This document shows, piece by piece, positions 55,236-63,780 of a DNA stretch of 64,000 bases. The DNA lies in assembly GCF_013282625.1 (NCBI RefSeq), contig NZ_CP054020.1, positions 1,612,001-1,676,000 on the forward strand, in the 5' to 3' direction. Made by a program: the position numbers and the translations under genes. The DNA is from Thiomicrorhabdus xiamenensis. Its GTDB lineage: Bacteria; Pseudomonadota; Gammaproteobacteria; Thiomicrospirales; Thiomicrospiraceae. The notes beneath the pieces are model-generated. The model did no database searches and was not told the DNA's origin. It saw nothing but the letters and a program-made list of their open reading frames with translations. Position 1 is the stretch's first letter, and each line of letters opens with the position of its first letter.

Positions 55236-56279
55236 ATGCATATCGGATTTATGATCGCAAACTGGTCGGAGTTGACTCCGAGTAAAAATTCGACAATTCT
55301 GGTCATTCGGGAATGCCTTCGCCGCGGACATAAAGTATCGATACTTTATCCCGAAAATCTAAGGGTGAAAAACAATGTCGTGTACGGCAGCCTTCTGCGC
55401 ATTCAGGCGATGGAGAAGATTCCCGAAAACATCAGCCAATTCTATAAAAAAGTAGAATTCAAAACGCTGAGCTCTCCTCTGCACAGTCTGGACAGCCTGA
55501 TGATTCGTAAAGATCCGCCGATCGATCCGATCGTCTTCAACTTCCTGGATTCGATTAAAAACGAATGCGTCATCATTAACGGAATCGACGGCATTCGTAA
55601 AGCGAACAATAAACTTTTCACCACCACCTTCAGCGATCCGAATAACGACTATCTGCCGATTACCCATGTTTCCAAAGACAAGGACTATATCCGCCAGACA
55701 ATCAACGAAATGCCGGGGGACAAGGTAATCCTTAAGCCTCTGGTGGGTTCCGGTGGACACGGCGTCATCGTACTTGAGAAAAATGCCCAATCGAATATCA
55801 GCTCGATTTTGGACTTCTACATTTCCGGTAAAGGCGACAGCAACTACATCATTATTCAGGAATATATTGAGGGTGCCGAACAGGGTGACGTTCGCGTACT
55901 GATGCTTAACGGAAAATTCCTCGGCGCTTATAACCGTCGCCCTCCGGAAGGCGATATTCGCGCCAATATTCAGGTCGGCGGCACCGCCCATAAATACACA
56001 ATGACCGAATCGCAGATGAAAGTGTGCCGTAAGATCGGTCCTCGTCTCGCTGCCGACGGGCTGTATTTTGTCGGCGTCGATATGATCGGCGACAAAATTC
56101 TGGAAGTGAATGTTCTGAATCCGGGTGGAATCAGCAACATCAATAAACTGGATAAGTCCAAACTACAAATTCAGGTTGTTGATTTCATTGAAGAAAAGGT
56201 TCATGAAAAGCAGGAAAAACACGCCGAACTGGAATATCTGCTTAAACGCCTCAGCGATCTGCGCCAGAACGACCAGTAA
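55236..56279 (+). CDS. gshB: Glutathione synthetase (ATP-grasp)
   Basis: Joins gamma-glutamylcysteine and glycine to form glutathione. 347 aa, slightly longer than E. coli GshB. An N-terminal domain with SLMIRKDPPIDP (the GshB MRKDPPFD motif), then the ATP-grasp fold: KPLVGSGGHGV (phosphate loop), IIIQEYIEGAEQGDVRVLMLNG and a final metal site EVNVLNPGGISN. A charged C-terminal helix extends it. Flanked by terminators, so it is a single-gene unit. Confidence 0.9.
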   Translation: MHIGFMIANWSELTPSKNSTILVIRECLRRGHKVSILYPENLRVKNNVVYGSLLRIQAMEKIPENISQFYKKVEFKTLSSPLHSLDSLMIRKDPPIDPIVFNFLDSIKNECVIINGIDGIRKANNKLFTTTFSDPNNDYLPITHVSKDKDYIRQTINEMPGDKVILKPLVGSGGHGVIVLEKNAQSNISSILDFYISGKGDSNYIIIQEYIEGAEQGDVRVLMLNGKFLGAYNRRPPEGDIRANIQVGGTAHKYTMTESQMKVCRKIGPRLAADGLYFVGVDMIGDKILEVNVLNPGGISNINKLDKSKLQIQVVDFIEEKVHEKQEKHAELEYLLKRLSDLRQNDQ

Positions 56280-56296
56280 AGAACGTCAGATATAAT

Positions 56297-56324
56297 AAAA
56301 AAGGGCTCGAAAGAGCCCTTTTTT
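56297..56324. terminator. Bidirectional terminator between gshB and ilvA
   Basis: AAAAAAGGGCTC-GAAA-GAGCCCTTTTTT between the convergent genes. Confidence 0.95.
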
Positions 56325-56378
56325 GTTTTTTGATTCAGGAGATTACAGCCCTCGCTGCAATCCGGCTAGCATCCTAGC

Positions 56379-57908
56379 CTAGCCGTTAAGCGGTTTTAGA
56401 AACAGTTTGTATCCCGGATTACCTGACTCATTCGCATACGGATAGCCCAGATTTTCCAGATACACTTCAAAATCCTGCTGTTCATGAGAAGGCACCTGAA
56501 TCCCGACCAGAACCCGGCCATAAGCAGCACCGTGATTACGGTAATGGAACAGACTGATATTCCACTCTTCGCTCATATGCGTCAGAAAATTCAGGAGTGC
56601 TCCCGGACGTTCCGGGAATTCGAAACGGTATAGCAATTCGTCAGGCAAACCGTTGGCATGTCCGCCGACCATATGTCGCAAATGCAGCTTAGCCATTTCG
56701 TTATCGGTCATATCCTCTACCGGATAATTCCGCTCCCGAAGTTCTTGAACAATCGCTTCTCTCTCCGGCTTTCCGCCTTCGGTACGAACACCGACAAACA
56801 CCACAGCCTGATTATCATCGGAAAAGCGGTAATTGAATTCGGTAATCGAACGACGACCGCCAAGAATGTCACAGAACTGTTTGAAACTTCCAGGTCGTTC
56901 GTCGATGGTAACTGCAAAGATTGCTTCGCGTTTCTCTCCGAGCTCGGTTCTTTCTGAAATATGTCGCAGACGGTCGAAATTCATATTGGCTCCGGACACA
57001 ATGCATCCCAGAGTCAAACCGCTAAAGTTATACTTCTCGACAAAACGCTTCATCCCTGCGACCGCCAAAGCGCCGGCCGGCTCCGAGATCGCCCGGGTAT
57101 CTTCAAAAATGTCTTTTACCGCGGCACAGATTTCGTCGGTCGTGACGGTGATCATTTCATCGACGCAGCTCTTGGCAATTTCAAACGGCCTTTCGCCGAC
57201 CTGAGCCACAGCAACACCGTCAGCGAATAAACCGACCTGTTTTAGAGTCACGCGCTCGTTGTGTTTCAACGCCTCGGTAAGACAAGCGGCATCTTCCGGT
57301 TCGACACCGACAATCCGTGTTTTCGGCCAGACCTGTTTAATCACTGCGGCAACCCCGGCAATAAGCCCACCGCCGCCAACAGCAACAAAGATCACATCCA
57401 GAGGCTTCGGATGCTGGCGAAGAATTTCCAACGCGATGGTTCCCTGCCCCGCGATCACATCCATATCATCGTACGGATGAATAAACGTCAGCCCTTTTTC
57501 CAGCATCAGTTCCTGTGCATAAGCGGACGCTTCGTCAAAGGAATCACCGTGCAGAACAACCTTTCCACCCAGACGCTCCACCGCATTATATTTGATCGGC
57601 GGTGTCGTATTAGGCATAACAATCGTTGCCTCAACCCCCAGCTTCGCCGCCGACAAAGCGACTCCTTGTGCGTGATTCCCCGCCGAAGCCGCAATCACAC
57701 CACGCGCTTTCTGCTCTTCAGTCAGGTGAATCATACAATTGTAAGCACCACGCAACTTAAAAGAGAAAACTGGCTGTAAATCTTCGCGTTTAAGCCATAC
57801 TTGGTTTTGAAAGCGCTTGCTCAGTAAGGGAGCCGGTTCAAAAGGCGTTTCTTGGGCAACATCGTAAACCGGAGCACTTAAAACACGTCGTAAAATCTGT
57901 TCAGGCAT
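56379..57908 (-). CDS. ilvA: Threonine deaminase (biosynthetic, two ACT-like domains)
   Basis: PLP enzyme converting threonine to 2-oxobutyrate, the entry to isoleucine synthesis. 509 aa, the long allosteric type. The PLP lysine is Lys51 in FSFKLRGAY; the phosphate loop GGGGLIAG is near residue 187. Two regulatory ACT-like domains occupy the C-terminal third (about 330-505; EREAIFAVTIDERPGSF and LLYRFEFPERPGALLNF). Upstream (57909..58465) no leader peptide or attenuator typical of E. coli ilv operons was seen. Confidence 0.96.
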   Translation of the reverse strand: MPEQILRRVLSAPVYDVAQETPFEPAPLLSKRFQNQVWLKREDLQPVFSFKLRGAYNCMIHLTEEQKARGVIAASAGNHAQGVALSAAKLGVEATIVMPNTTPPIKYNAVERLGGKVVLHGDSFDEASAYAQELMLEKGLTFIHPYDDMDVIAGQGTIALEILRQHPKPLDVIFVAVGGGGLIAGVAAVIKQVWPKTRIVGVEPEDAACLTEALKHNERVTLKQVGLFADGVAVAQVGERPFEIAKSCVDEMITVTTDEICAAVKDIFEDTRAISEPAGALAVAGMKRFVEKYNFSGLTLGCIVSGANMNFDRLRHISERTELGEKREAIFAVTIDERPGSFKQFCDILGGRRSITEFNYRFSDDNQAVVFVGVRTEGGKPEREAIVQELRERNYPVEDMTDNEMAKLHLRHMVGGHANGLPDELLYRFEFPERPGALLNFLTHMSEEWNISLFHYRNHGAAYGRVLVGIQVPSHEQQDFEVYLENLGYPYANESGNPGYKLFLKPLNG

Positions 57909-58465
57909 GAGAATCCATTAGGGTTACGGTTAAAAAATTAAACAAGCGATCATTATAGAACATCACAATACCCGAATATAGAAATGACAAACGATTATGC
58001 CAAAGTAATAACGCAATCGCACTTCGACAGCTTCTCCCTTTTTCCCAGTAATGAAAAATACTCTCCGGCACCAAGCGCATGCAGCAACGAAAAACTCCCC
58101 CCTCTCTCACATCTCTTGCACACGCTTTTGGTCAACGATTCGATTAAGAGCTCTTATCGGAGAAATGCGGCATCGGTTTATGGCTGCTATAAAACATCAA
58201 ATTACACGCCGATAAAACCTAATGACAACCAACAAGAAGAAGCAAATACAATACTAATACATATACTTAACAAGTTATTTTGTATCATTAACATAATTCT
58301 CAAGGAAATCTCAACGCTCTGATCTCTTATCAGAGTCAATATACTCGCGTCGGACCAACATTCACCTTTCTGCATGCGTCCGGAAAAATTTTGAGCAAAC
58401 GATGAACTATTGAATCTGAACTATTGAGTCGATTCAAAAATCATTCAGAAACGATGTGAAATAAT
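57909..58465. other. 557-bp intergenic region between ilvA and SCO1
   Basis: No supported gene; a 112-codon plus-strand frame (57984..58322) lacks a ribosome site and becomes AT-rich with low-complexity Ile/Leu codons, so I rejected it. The region contains a hairpin CTCTGAT-CTCTT-ATCAGAG (58317..58335) and a 14-bp tandem repeat (58403..58430), both upstream of SCO1. Confidence 0.6.
58403..58430. repeat. Two tandem 14-bp repeats before SCO1
   Basis: TGAACTATTGAATC followed at once by TGAACTATTGAGTC (13 of 14 identical), ending 36 bp before the SCO1 start codon. It could be a regulator's direct-repeat operator. Confidence 0.6.
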
Positions 58466-59071
58466 ATGAGCAACAAACTGACACTGGCTATTATTTTAAT
58501 CGGCGCCTTACTCGGCTTCGTTCTCCTGAGTACGCCAATGCAAGAAAGCAACACACATTCACAAGCCCACCTGATACTTGATGATAAACCTCAGGGCGGC
58601 GACTTTACGTTAACCGCATACGATGGACAGCACGCTCTCAGCGAGTTAAAAAACAAACTGGTTCTGGTCTACTTCGGCTACACCTTCTGTCCGGATATTT
58701 GTCCAACTAACCTGGGAAATCTCTCCGTCGCATACCGTAACCTGACGCAGGAACAAAAAGACCAACTGCAGATTCTGTTTGTCTCGGTTGATCCTGAACG
58801 CGATACGCCGGAGCGTCTGCAACAGTACGCAAACTATTTCGAAGCGAACATTCTTGGCCTGACCGGTTCACCAGAAACACTAAGCGAGATCGCCAAACGG
58901 TATGGCGTGGTCTATCATAAGGTGGACGATCCGAACAACGGGACCAATTACGCGGTTGATCACAGCGCATTTACCTATGTAATCGATCAGAACGGCGCAC
59001 TCCAGGAACAATTGCCGCACGCGACATCACCCGACCAGTTTGTCGCAACCATCGAAAAATATTTGAACTAA
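58466..59071 (+). CDS. SCO1/SenC copper chaperone
   Basis: 201-aa membrane-anchored periplasmic thioredoxin-fold protein that helps load Cu(A)/Cu(B) of cytochrome oxidases. TM/signal anchor at about 6-24. Copper ligands are visible as Cys75 and Cys79 (TFCPDICP) and His166 (AVDHSAF). The fold is standard (LVLVYFGYTF, FVSVDPERDTPE). The PCuAC gene follows 18 bp on, a usual pairing in copper-oxidase assembly, then a Met/Cys-rich exported protein. Confidence 0.93.
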   Translation: MSNKLTLAIILIGALLGFVLLSTPMQESNTHSQAHLILDDKPQGGDFTLTAYDGQHALSELKNKLVLVYFGYTFCPDICPTNLGNLSVAYRNLTQEQKDQLQILFVSVDPERDTPERLQQYANYFEANILGLTGSPETLSEIAKRYGVVYHKVDDPNNGTNYAVDHSAFTYVIDQNGALQEQLPHATSPDQFVATIEKYLN

Positions 59072-59089
59072 AACGAGAGAACTCTTTTT

Positions 59090-59590
59090 ATGAAAAAAAC
59101 ACTTGTCGCACTTTCTTTCGGCGTTATCACAAGTCTATCATCGTTTGCCGCTCTGGCTGTTCAGGCAGATAACATCAGTGTCGAAAACCCGTTTGCCCGT
59201 GAAGTACCGCCAACAGCACCTGCATCGGCCAGCTTTATGACGCTGAAAAACGCTTCCGGCAAGGACATCAATCTGGTTCAGGCTCATTCGGAAGTCGCAA
59301 GAGCAGTAGAACTGCATACACATATCAATGACGGCGGAGTGATGCGCATGCGCCAGATTGACAAGATCACGATTCCGGCAAACGGTACTACTGAGCTTAA
59401 GCCCGGTGGGCTGCACATTATGCTGATCGGCCCACACAATCCGATCAAGGTCGGGCAGACCGTTACCGTCGATCTGGAGTTCGCCGATGGCAGTCATAAA
59501 AAGGTCGATATGCCGGTAAAATCCTTTATGGGAATGGGCATGCAGAATCAGCAAAAGGGCCAGCACCGCTGCGGTAGCGGCATGCATTAA
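59090..59590 (+). CDS. Periplasmic copper chaperone PCuAC
   Basis: 166-aa exported protein of the PCu(A)C family, which binds Cu(I) and delivers it to SCO1 or directly to oxidase subunits. Signal peptide ends near LAVQAD (residue 26). The family copper motif H(x10)M(x21)HxM is exactly met by His76, Met87, His109 and Met111. The C-terminal tail adds a Met/His/Cys-rich segment (GMGMQNQQKGQHRCGSGMH, split here for description) that could hold more copper. Between SCO1 and a Met/Cys-rich protein gene. Confidence 0.95.
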   Translation: MKKTLVALSFGVITSLSSFAALAVQADNISVENPFAREVPPTAPASASFMTLKNASGKDINLVQAHSEVARAVELHTHINDGGVMRMRQIDKITIPANGTTELKPGGLHIMLIGPHNPIKVGQTVTVDLEFADGSHKKVDMPVKSFMGMGMQNQQKGQHRCGSGMH

Positions 59591-59681
59591 TCAGAATTAT
59601 CGGGAGATAATTAAATAAGGCTTTACTGATATTTTAAAAGTCTTTAAAATCAACCGCCTGCATAAAACAAGGATAAGCATT

Positions 59682-60161
59682 ATGAAAAAAGGCATTCTTT
59701 CAACTGCCCTTTTAATCGGCTCTTTCACAATGGGGTCAGCGATGGCTTCAGGGGATTCGCCAATGAATCGCGGCGGCGAACTGCCACAGAAAAAAACGCT
59801 TGATCTTTGCGTAGAGTATTCAACACTAGAAAATGACGAACAGCGTCAGGCGTATTTCAAAGAGTTGGAAATCCGCGGACAGCTAAGCGTTAAAGATCAT
59901 AAGCTGGTATCACAAGGCAAAGTGGAAAACAGTATGACCATGTGCGGAATGTATATGGCCAAAGGAAAACCGATGGCCGAACAGTCGCGCCAGATCCGTC
60001 CGATGACATTCAAAACAGTACATGTTTACCAAGATATGTACCTTGTGACGCAATCCGGAATGGTGGTTGCCACTTACGAACGTAAGCCGGGTGTTTTGCC
60101 TCCTGAGCTGGAAGTTGCAGCCCCAGAGGTTGAACCATCACCGACTCTGAAGCACCATTAA
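59682..60161 (+). CDS. Exported Met/Cys-rich protein of unknown function
   Basis: 159-aa protein with a signal peptide (cleavage near AMASGD, residue 22). Not recognised. It has two cysteines (Cys43, Cys88) and a cluster of Met around the second: Met85, 87, 90, 92, 98 and 108. The C-terminus is Pro/Glu-rich and ends KHH. Because it follows SCO1 and PCuAC on the same strand (91-bp gap), a role in periplasmic copper handling is a fair guess but unproven. RBS AAGGAT. Terminated at 60179..60213. Confidence 0.72.
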   Translation: MKKGILSTALLIGSFTMGSAMASGDSPMNRGGELPQKKTLDLCVEYSTLENDEQRQAYFKELEIRGQLSVKDHKLVSQGKVENSMTMCGMYMAKGKPMAEQSRQIRPMTFKTVHVYQDMYLVTQSGMVVATYERKPGVLPPELEVAAPEVEPSPTLKHH

Positions 60162-60178
60162 ACAGCGTCTGCTTCGCT

Positions 60179-60213
60179 AAAGCCGGTAATCCATTGAAAT
60201 TACCGGCTTTTTT
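60179..60213 (+). terminator. Terminator of the copper-handling cluster
   Basis: Stem AAAGCCGGTAAT / ATTACCGGCTTT with an 8-base loop and a T run. Confidence 0.92.
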
Positions 60214-60338
60214 TATATCCGAATAAAAATCACCTCTCGATCGGGTGCTATACAATGCATACGGATTTCATTACAATAGCCAGTTAGCTTTAAAAAACAC
60301 GAAAATAAAATAATAACTTTGATGAAGGATTCTCAACC

Positions 60339-61001
60339 ATGACACAAGATGAATTGAAATTGAAAGTCGCACAGGCAGCCATTGAATATGTCGTTCCGGA
60401 CACCATTATCGGCGTCGGTACCGGTTCAACTGCCAACTTCTTTATCGATGAGCTGGCCAAGATCAAAGGGCAAATCAAAGGTACGGTTGCCAGTTCGGAA
60501 GCAACGGCTGAACGTTTGAAAGGTCATGGCATTCCAGTTTTTGATCTGAACAGTGTGGATCAAATGTCAGTCTATATCGACGGCGCAGACGAAGCCGATC
60601 CTGGATTACACCTGGTTAAAGGTGGCGGTGGTGCCCTGACCCGTGAAAAGATCGTTCTGGCAGTTGCCGATAAATTTGTCTGTATCGCCGATGATTCGAA
60701 AAAAGTCGACGTATTGGGTAAATTCCCACTTCCGGTCGAAGTTATCCCAATGGCTCGCAGCTATGTTGCACGAGAAATCGTCAAGCGCTTTGGCGGTGAA
60801 CCGGTTCTGCGCGATGGTTTCACCACCGACAACGGCAATGTCATTCTTGATATCCACGGGCTGCAAATCGTTGACCCGGTCGCAATGGAAACCGAACTGA
60901 ACAGCATCGTCGGCGTCGTTACCAACGGACTGTTTGCCGCTCGCAAAGCGGACATTTTCCTGTGCGGAACCAAAGACGGCGTTGAAACCATCAGCGCTTA
61001 A
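60339..61001 (+). CDS. rpiA: Ribose-5-phosphate isomerase A
   Basis: Interconverts ribose 5-phosphate and ribulose 5-phosphate; besides nucleotides, it supplies the Calvin cycle in an autotroph. 220 aa, near the E. coli length. Motifs: [15 protein letters not shown] (phosphate binding), [26 protein letters not shown] (catalytic Asp/Glu/Lys) and [20 protein letters not shown]. Flanked by the copper-cluster terminator and followed by a TlpA-like gene. Confidence 0.96.
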   Translation: MTQDELKLKVAQAAIEYVVPDTIIGVGTGSTANFFIDELAKIKGQIKGTVASSEATAERLKGHGIPVFDLNSVDQMSVYIDGADEADPGLHLVKGGGGALTREKIVLAVADKFVCIADDSKKVDVLGKFPLPVEVIPMARSYVAREIVKRFGGEPVLRDGFTTDNGNVILDIHGLQIVDPVAMETELNSIVGVVTNGLFAARKADIFLCGTKDGVETISA

Positions 61002-61085
61002 ACCAAGCAGATACATATAATAGCTGTACAACCCAGAGTGAGGTCCGCGGATTACGCGCGGCCCTTCCGCTTTAAGGAGTGAAAA

Positions 61086-61589
61086 ATGCAGAATATTGGT
61101 AGTAAGCTATTTGGCGTGGTCGTAATCGGCCTTTTAGCGACTCTGGTTTACGTCACGGTTTTTTCCGACGGTCTCGGAAAAGCCCCGGAAGTCATGGTCA
61201 CGAATAACCAAGGCGAAGAAATTGCCCTCAACAAACCCAAAAAACCGGTTTTGGTCAACTTCTGGGCGACCTCTTGTCCAAGCTGTATTCAGGAAATGCC
61301 GGATATGGCAAAAATGAAACAGGAACTGGGCGACCGTTTCGAATTGATTGCCATCTCCATGGAATATGATCCACAGGAGCAGGTGCAAAAGTTCGTTCAG
61401 GCTAACCCTTACCCGTTTGTTTTCGTCATGGATAAAGACGGTAAAATCGCCAAATCCTTCGGTGACGTCCTCCTGACTCCGACCAGCTTTCTGATTGCCC
61501 CTAACGGTAAAATCGTCTACAAACAGGTTGGTGAGCTGCATTTCGCGGATGTTACCGAACGCATTAAACAGATGAGCCCGCAGTTCTAA
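61086..61589 (+). CDS. Membrane-anchored TlpA-like thioredoxin
   Basis: 167-aa periplasmic thiol oxidoreductase with an N-terminal membrane anchor (about 8-27) that lacks a clear cleavage site. Thioredoxin motif FWATSCPSC (Cys64, Cys67) and cis-Pro loop LLTPTSFLIAPNG. The CPSC centre is typical of TlpA-like proteins acting in cytochrome or copper-site maturation. AAGGAG is 6 bases from ATG. It is the third exported thioredoxin in the window, and sits between rpiA and thiE without an obvious partner. Confidence 0.88.
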   Translation: MQNIGSKLFGVVVIGLLATLVYVTVFSDGLGKAPEVMVTNNQGEEIALNKPKKPVLVNFWATSCPSCIQEMPDMAKMKQELGDRFELIAISMEYDPQEQVQKFVQANPYPFVFVMDKDGKIAKSFGDVLLTPTSFLIAPNGKIVYKQVGELHFADVTERIKQMSPQF

Positions 61590-61606
61590 GCTGCCGCTTA
61601 ACGCCG

Positions 61607-61633
61607 AAAAGCCTCTTGTCTGAGGCTTTTTTT
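61607..61633 (+). terminator. Terminator of the TlpA-like gene
   Basis: Stem AAAAGCCTC / GAGGCTTTT with a 6-base loop and a T run. Confidence 0.9.
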
Positions 61634-61658
61634 ATTTAAAGTCTCTGTAAAGAATTCC

Positions 61659-62306
61659 ATGAACACAGTTACCAAATCTCGAATTCAAGGGCTCTATGCC
61701 ATCACTGACCCATCACTCTGCCCGAACGATCAGTTGCTCGCTAAGGTTGAAGCGGCCATTCAGGGCGGAGCCAAAGTCCTCCAATATCGCGACAAAACGC
61801 AAAGCACCGAAGTTCAGATCAAAATGGCCAGCCGTCTGGTCACCCTGTGTCGGCAACATAACGTCTGTTTTATTATTAACGATGACATTCAGCTAGCGAA
61901 AACCGTGCAGGCGGACGGTGTTCATCTTGGTAAAGACGATTCGGCCATCGAATCGGCCAGAGAAACTCTCGGGCAAAACGCCATTATCGGCATCTCCTGC
62001 TATAACAGTCTGCAGCGTGCACAACAGATGCAGCAGGCCGGAGCAGATTATGTCGCTTTCGGGCGTTTCTTCCCTTCCAGGAGCAAACCCCAGGCCCCTC
62101 AAGCCGACTTACAGACGTTGATACAGGCCAGAGAGCAACTGGAAATTCCGATTGTTGCCATTGGCGGTATCAACCGGAATAACGCTCACCAGGTAATCGG
62201 TAGCGGAGCCGATTCGGTTGCCGTTATTCAAGGGGTCTTTGCACATGAAACACAAACAGCGATTACCGAGGCAAGCCGACAAATCAGCACTCAATTCACG
62301 TTATAA
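61659..62306 (+). CDS. thiE: Thiamine-phosphate synthase
   Basis: Joins HMP-PP and HET-P to thiamine phosphate. 215 aa TIM barrel; motifs [34 protein letters not shown] and [14 protein letters not shown] (the diphosphate site), then [10 protein letters not shown]. The start codon lacks a strong ribosome site. No TPP riboswitch was seen in the 69 bp between the preceding stop and the start. It is followed by hemL 65 bp on, a known thiE-hemL neighbour pair in gammaproteobacteria. Confidence 0.95.
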   Translation: MNTVTKSRIQGLYAITDPSLCPNDQLLAKVEAAIQGGAKVLQYRDKTQSTEVQIKMASRLVTLCRQHNVCFIINDDIQLAKTVQADGVHLGKDDSAIESARETLGQNAIIGISCYNSLQRAQQMQQAGADYVAFGRFFPSRSKPQAPQADLQTLIQAREQLEIPIVAIGGINRNNAHQVIGSGADSVAVIQGVFAHETQTAITEASRQISTQFTL

Positions 62307-62371
62307 TAGCGCCACTTGAAAAATCTGCCGCGCCCGACTTCCGGTCGGCGCACATAAGAAAGGATATTTTT

Positions 62372-63652
62372 ATGAGCAAATCACACGACCTGTTTATTGC
62401 AGCCCAGAAACATATTCCCGGCGGCGTCAACTCGCCGGTTCGCGCTTTCAAAAGCGTCGGCGGAGATCCGGTCTTCTTCAAGGCGGCAAAAGGTGCCTAT
62501 CTGACCGATGAAGACGACAAGCAGTACATTGACTATGTCGGCTCATGGGGTCCAGCGATTCTAGGGCACGCGCATCCGGAAGTGATTCAGGCAGTCCAGG
62601 AACGTGCAGTTGACGGCTTGAGCTTCGGCGCACCGACCAAAATCGAAACCACTATGGCGGATCTGGTCTGTGACCTGATCCCGTCAATCGACATGGTGCG
62701 CATGGTCAGCTCGGGAACTGAAGCAACCATGACGGCAATCCGTCTGGCACGCGGTTATACGGGGCGCGATAAAATCGTTAAATTCGAAGGCTGTTACCAC
62801 GGTCACTCCGACTCGCTTTTGGTGAAAGCCGGTTCCGGCGCCCTGACATTGGGGGTTCCGTCTTCACCTGGCGTGCCAAAAGCGCTGGCAGAATCAACCC
62901 TGACACTGACGCATAACGACGCCGACGAGGTCCGTAAGGTCTTCTCCGAAATCGGCGACCAGATCGCCTGTATTATCGTGGAGCCGGTTGCCGGAAATAT
63001 GAACTGCATTCCGCCGGAGGAAGGATTTTTGCAGACCTTGCGCGAGGTATGCGACGAGCACGGCAGTGTATTGATTTTCGACGAAGTCATGTGCGGCTTC
63101 CGCGTACATCTTCAAGGCGCGCAAGGCTACTATGGAATTACTCCGGACTTGACGACTTACGGTAAAGTTATCGGCGGCGGAATGCCGGTCGGTGCCTTCG
63201 GCGGTAAAAAAGAGATCATGTCACACATTGCGCCACTTGGTCCGGTTTATCAGGCCGGAACCCTTTCCGGAAACCCTCTGGCCATGGCGGCCGGTCTGAA
63301 AACGCTGGAGTTGATTTCCGCCTCAGGCTTCTTTGAAGATTTGAGCGCCAAAACCGCCAAACTTTGCGCAGGGCTGCAACAGGCAGCGGACGATGCCGGC
63401 ATTGCGTTCACGACCAACCAAGTCGGTGGCATGTTCGGCTACTTCTTCAGCGAAGAGAAAAATATCTCCCGTTTCGCTCAGGTTGCGCAAGGCGATATGG
63501 AACGTTTCAAAAAGTTCTATCACGGTATGTTAAACGAAGGCGTTTATCTGGCTCCTTCCGCTTTCGAAGCCGGATTCGTTTCTCTGGCGCATAGCGAAGA
63601 AGATATTCAGGCAACCATCGATGCCGCAGCCAGAGTAATGAAAACGCTATAA
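62372..63652 (+). CDS. hemL: Glutamate-1-semialdehyde 2,1-aminomutase
   Basis: PLP/PMP enzyme making 5-aminolevulinate from glutamate semialdehyde, the C5 route to haem. 426 aa, the E. coli length. Motifs: [11 protein letters not shown] near the N-terminus, [33 protein letters not shown], and the PLP lysine in [26 protein letters not shown] precedes ATG. Strong bidirectional terminator follows. Confidence 0.97.
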   Translation: MSKSHDLFIAAQKHIPGGVNSPVRAFKSVGGDPVFFKAAKGAYLTDEDDKQYIDYVGSWGPAILGHAHPEVIQAVQERAVDGLSFGAPTKIETTMADLVCDLIPSIDMVRMVSSGTEATMTAIRLARGYTGRDKIVKFEGCYHGHSDSLLVKAGSGALTLGVPSSPGVPKALAESTLTLTHNDADEVRKVFSEIGDQIACIIVEPVAGNMNCIPPEEGFLQTLREVCDEHGSVLIFDEVMCGFRVHLQGAQGYYGITPDLTTYGKVIGGGMPVGAFGGKKEIMSHIAPLGPVYQAGTLSGNPLAMAAGLKTLELISASGFFEDLSAKTAKLCAGLQQAADDAGIAFTTNQVGGMFGYFFSEEKNISRFAQVAQGDMERFKKFYHGMLNEGVYLAPSAFEAGFVSLAHSEEDIQATIDAAARVMKTL

Positions 63653-63679
63653 TCATAAAATTTAAGCGTTTTTCATCCT

Positions 63680-63718
63680 AAAAGAGCCGCTTCCCCCACC
63701 GGGAAGCGGCTCTTTTTT
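63680..63718. terminator. Terminator after hemL
   Basis: Long perfect stem AAAAGAGCCGCTTCCC / GGGAAGCGGCTCTTTT with a 5-base loop and a T run. It can also serve the minus-strand gene beyond it. Confidence 0.95.
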
Positions 63719-63780
63719 ATGTATTATCTGACTTTTATTTCAGCTCTCAAAACAAAAAACAAATCCACCGGATTGCGTCA

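Noticed and set aside
57984-58322. 112-codon plus-strand ORF upstream of SCO1
   Set aside because: No ribosome binding site, Ile/Leu-rich AT-biased end, no family resemblance; it overlaps the hairpin region upstream of SCO1.
61590-61658. TPP riboswitch before thiE
   Set aside because: Only 69 bp between genes, most of it a terminator; no TPP-aptamer motifs.
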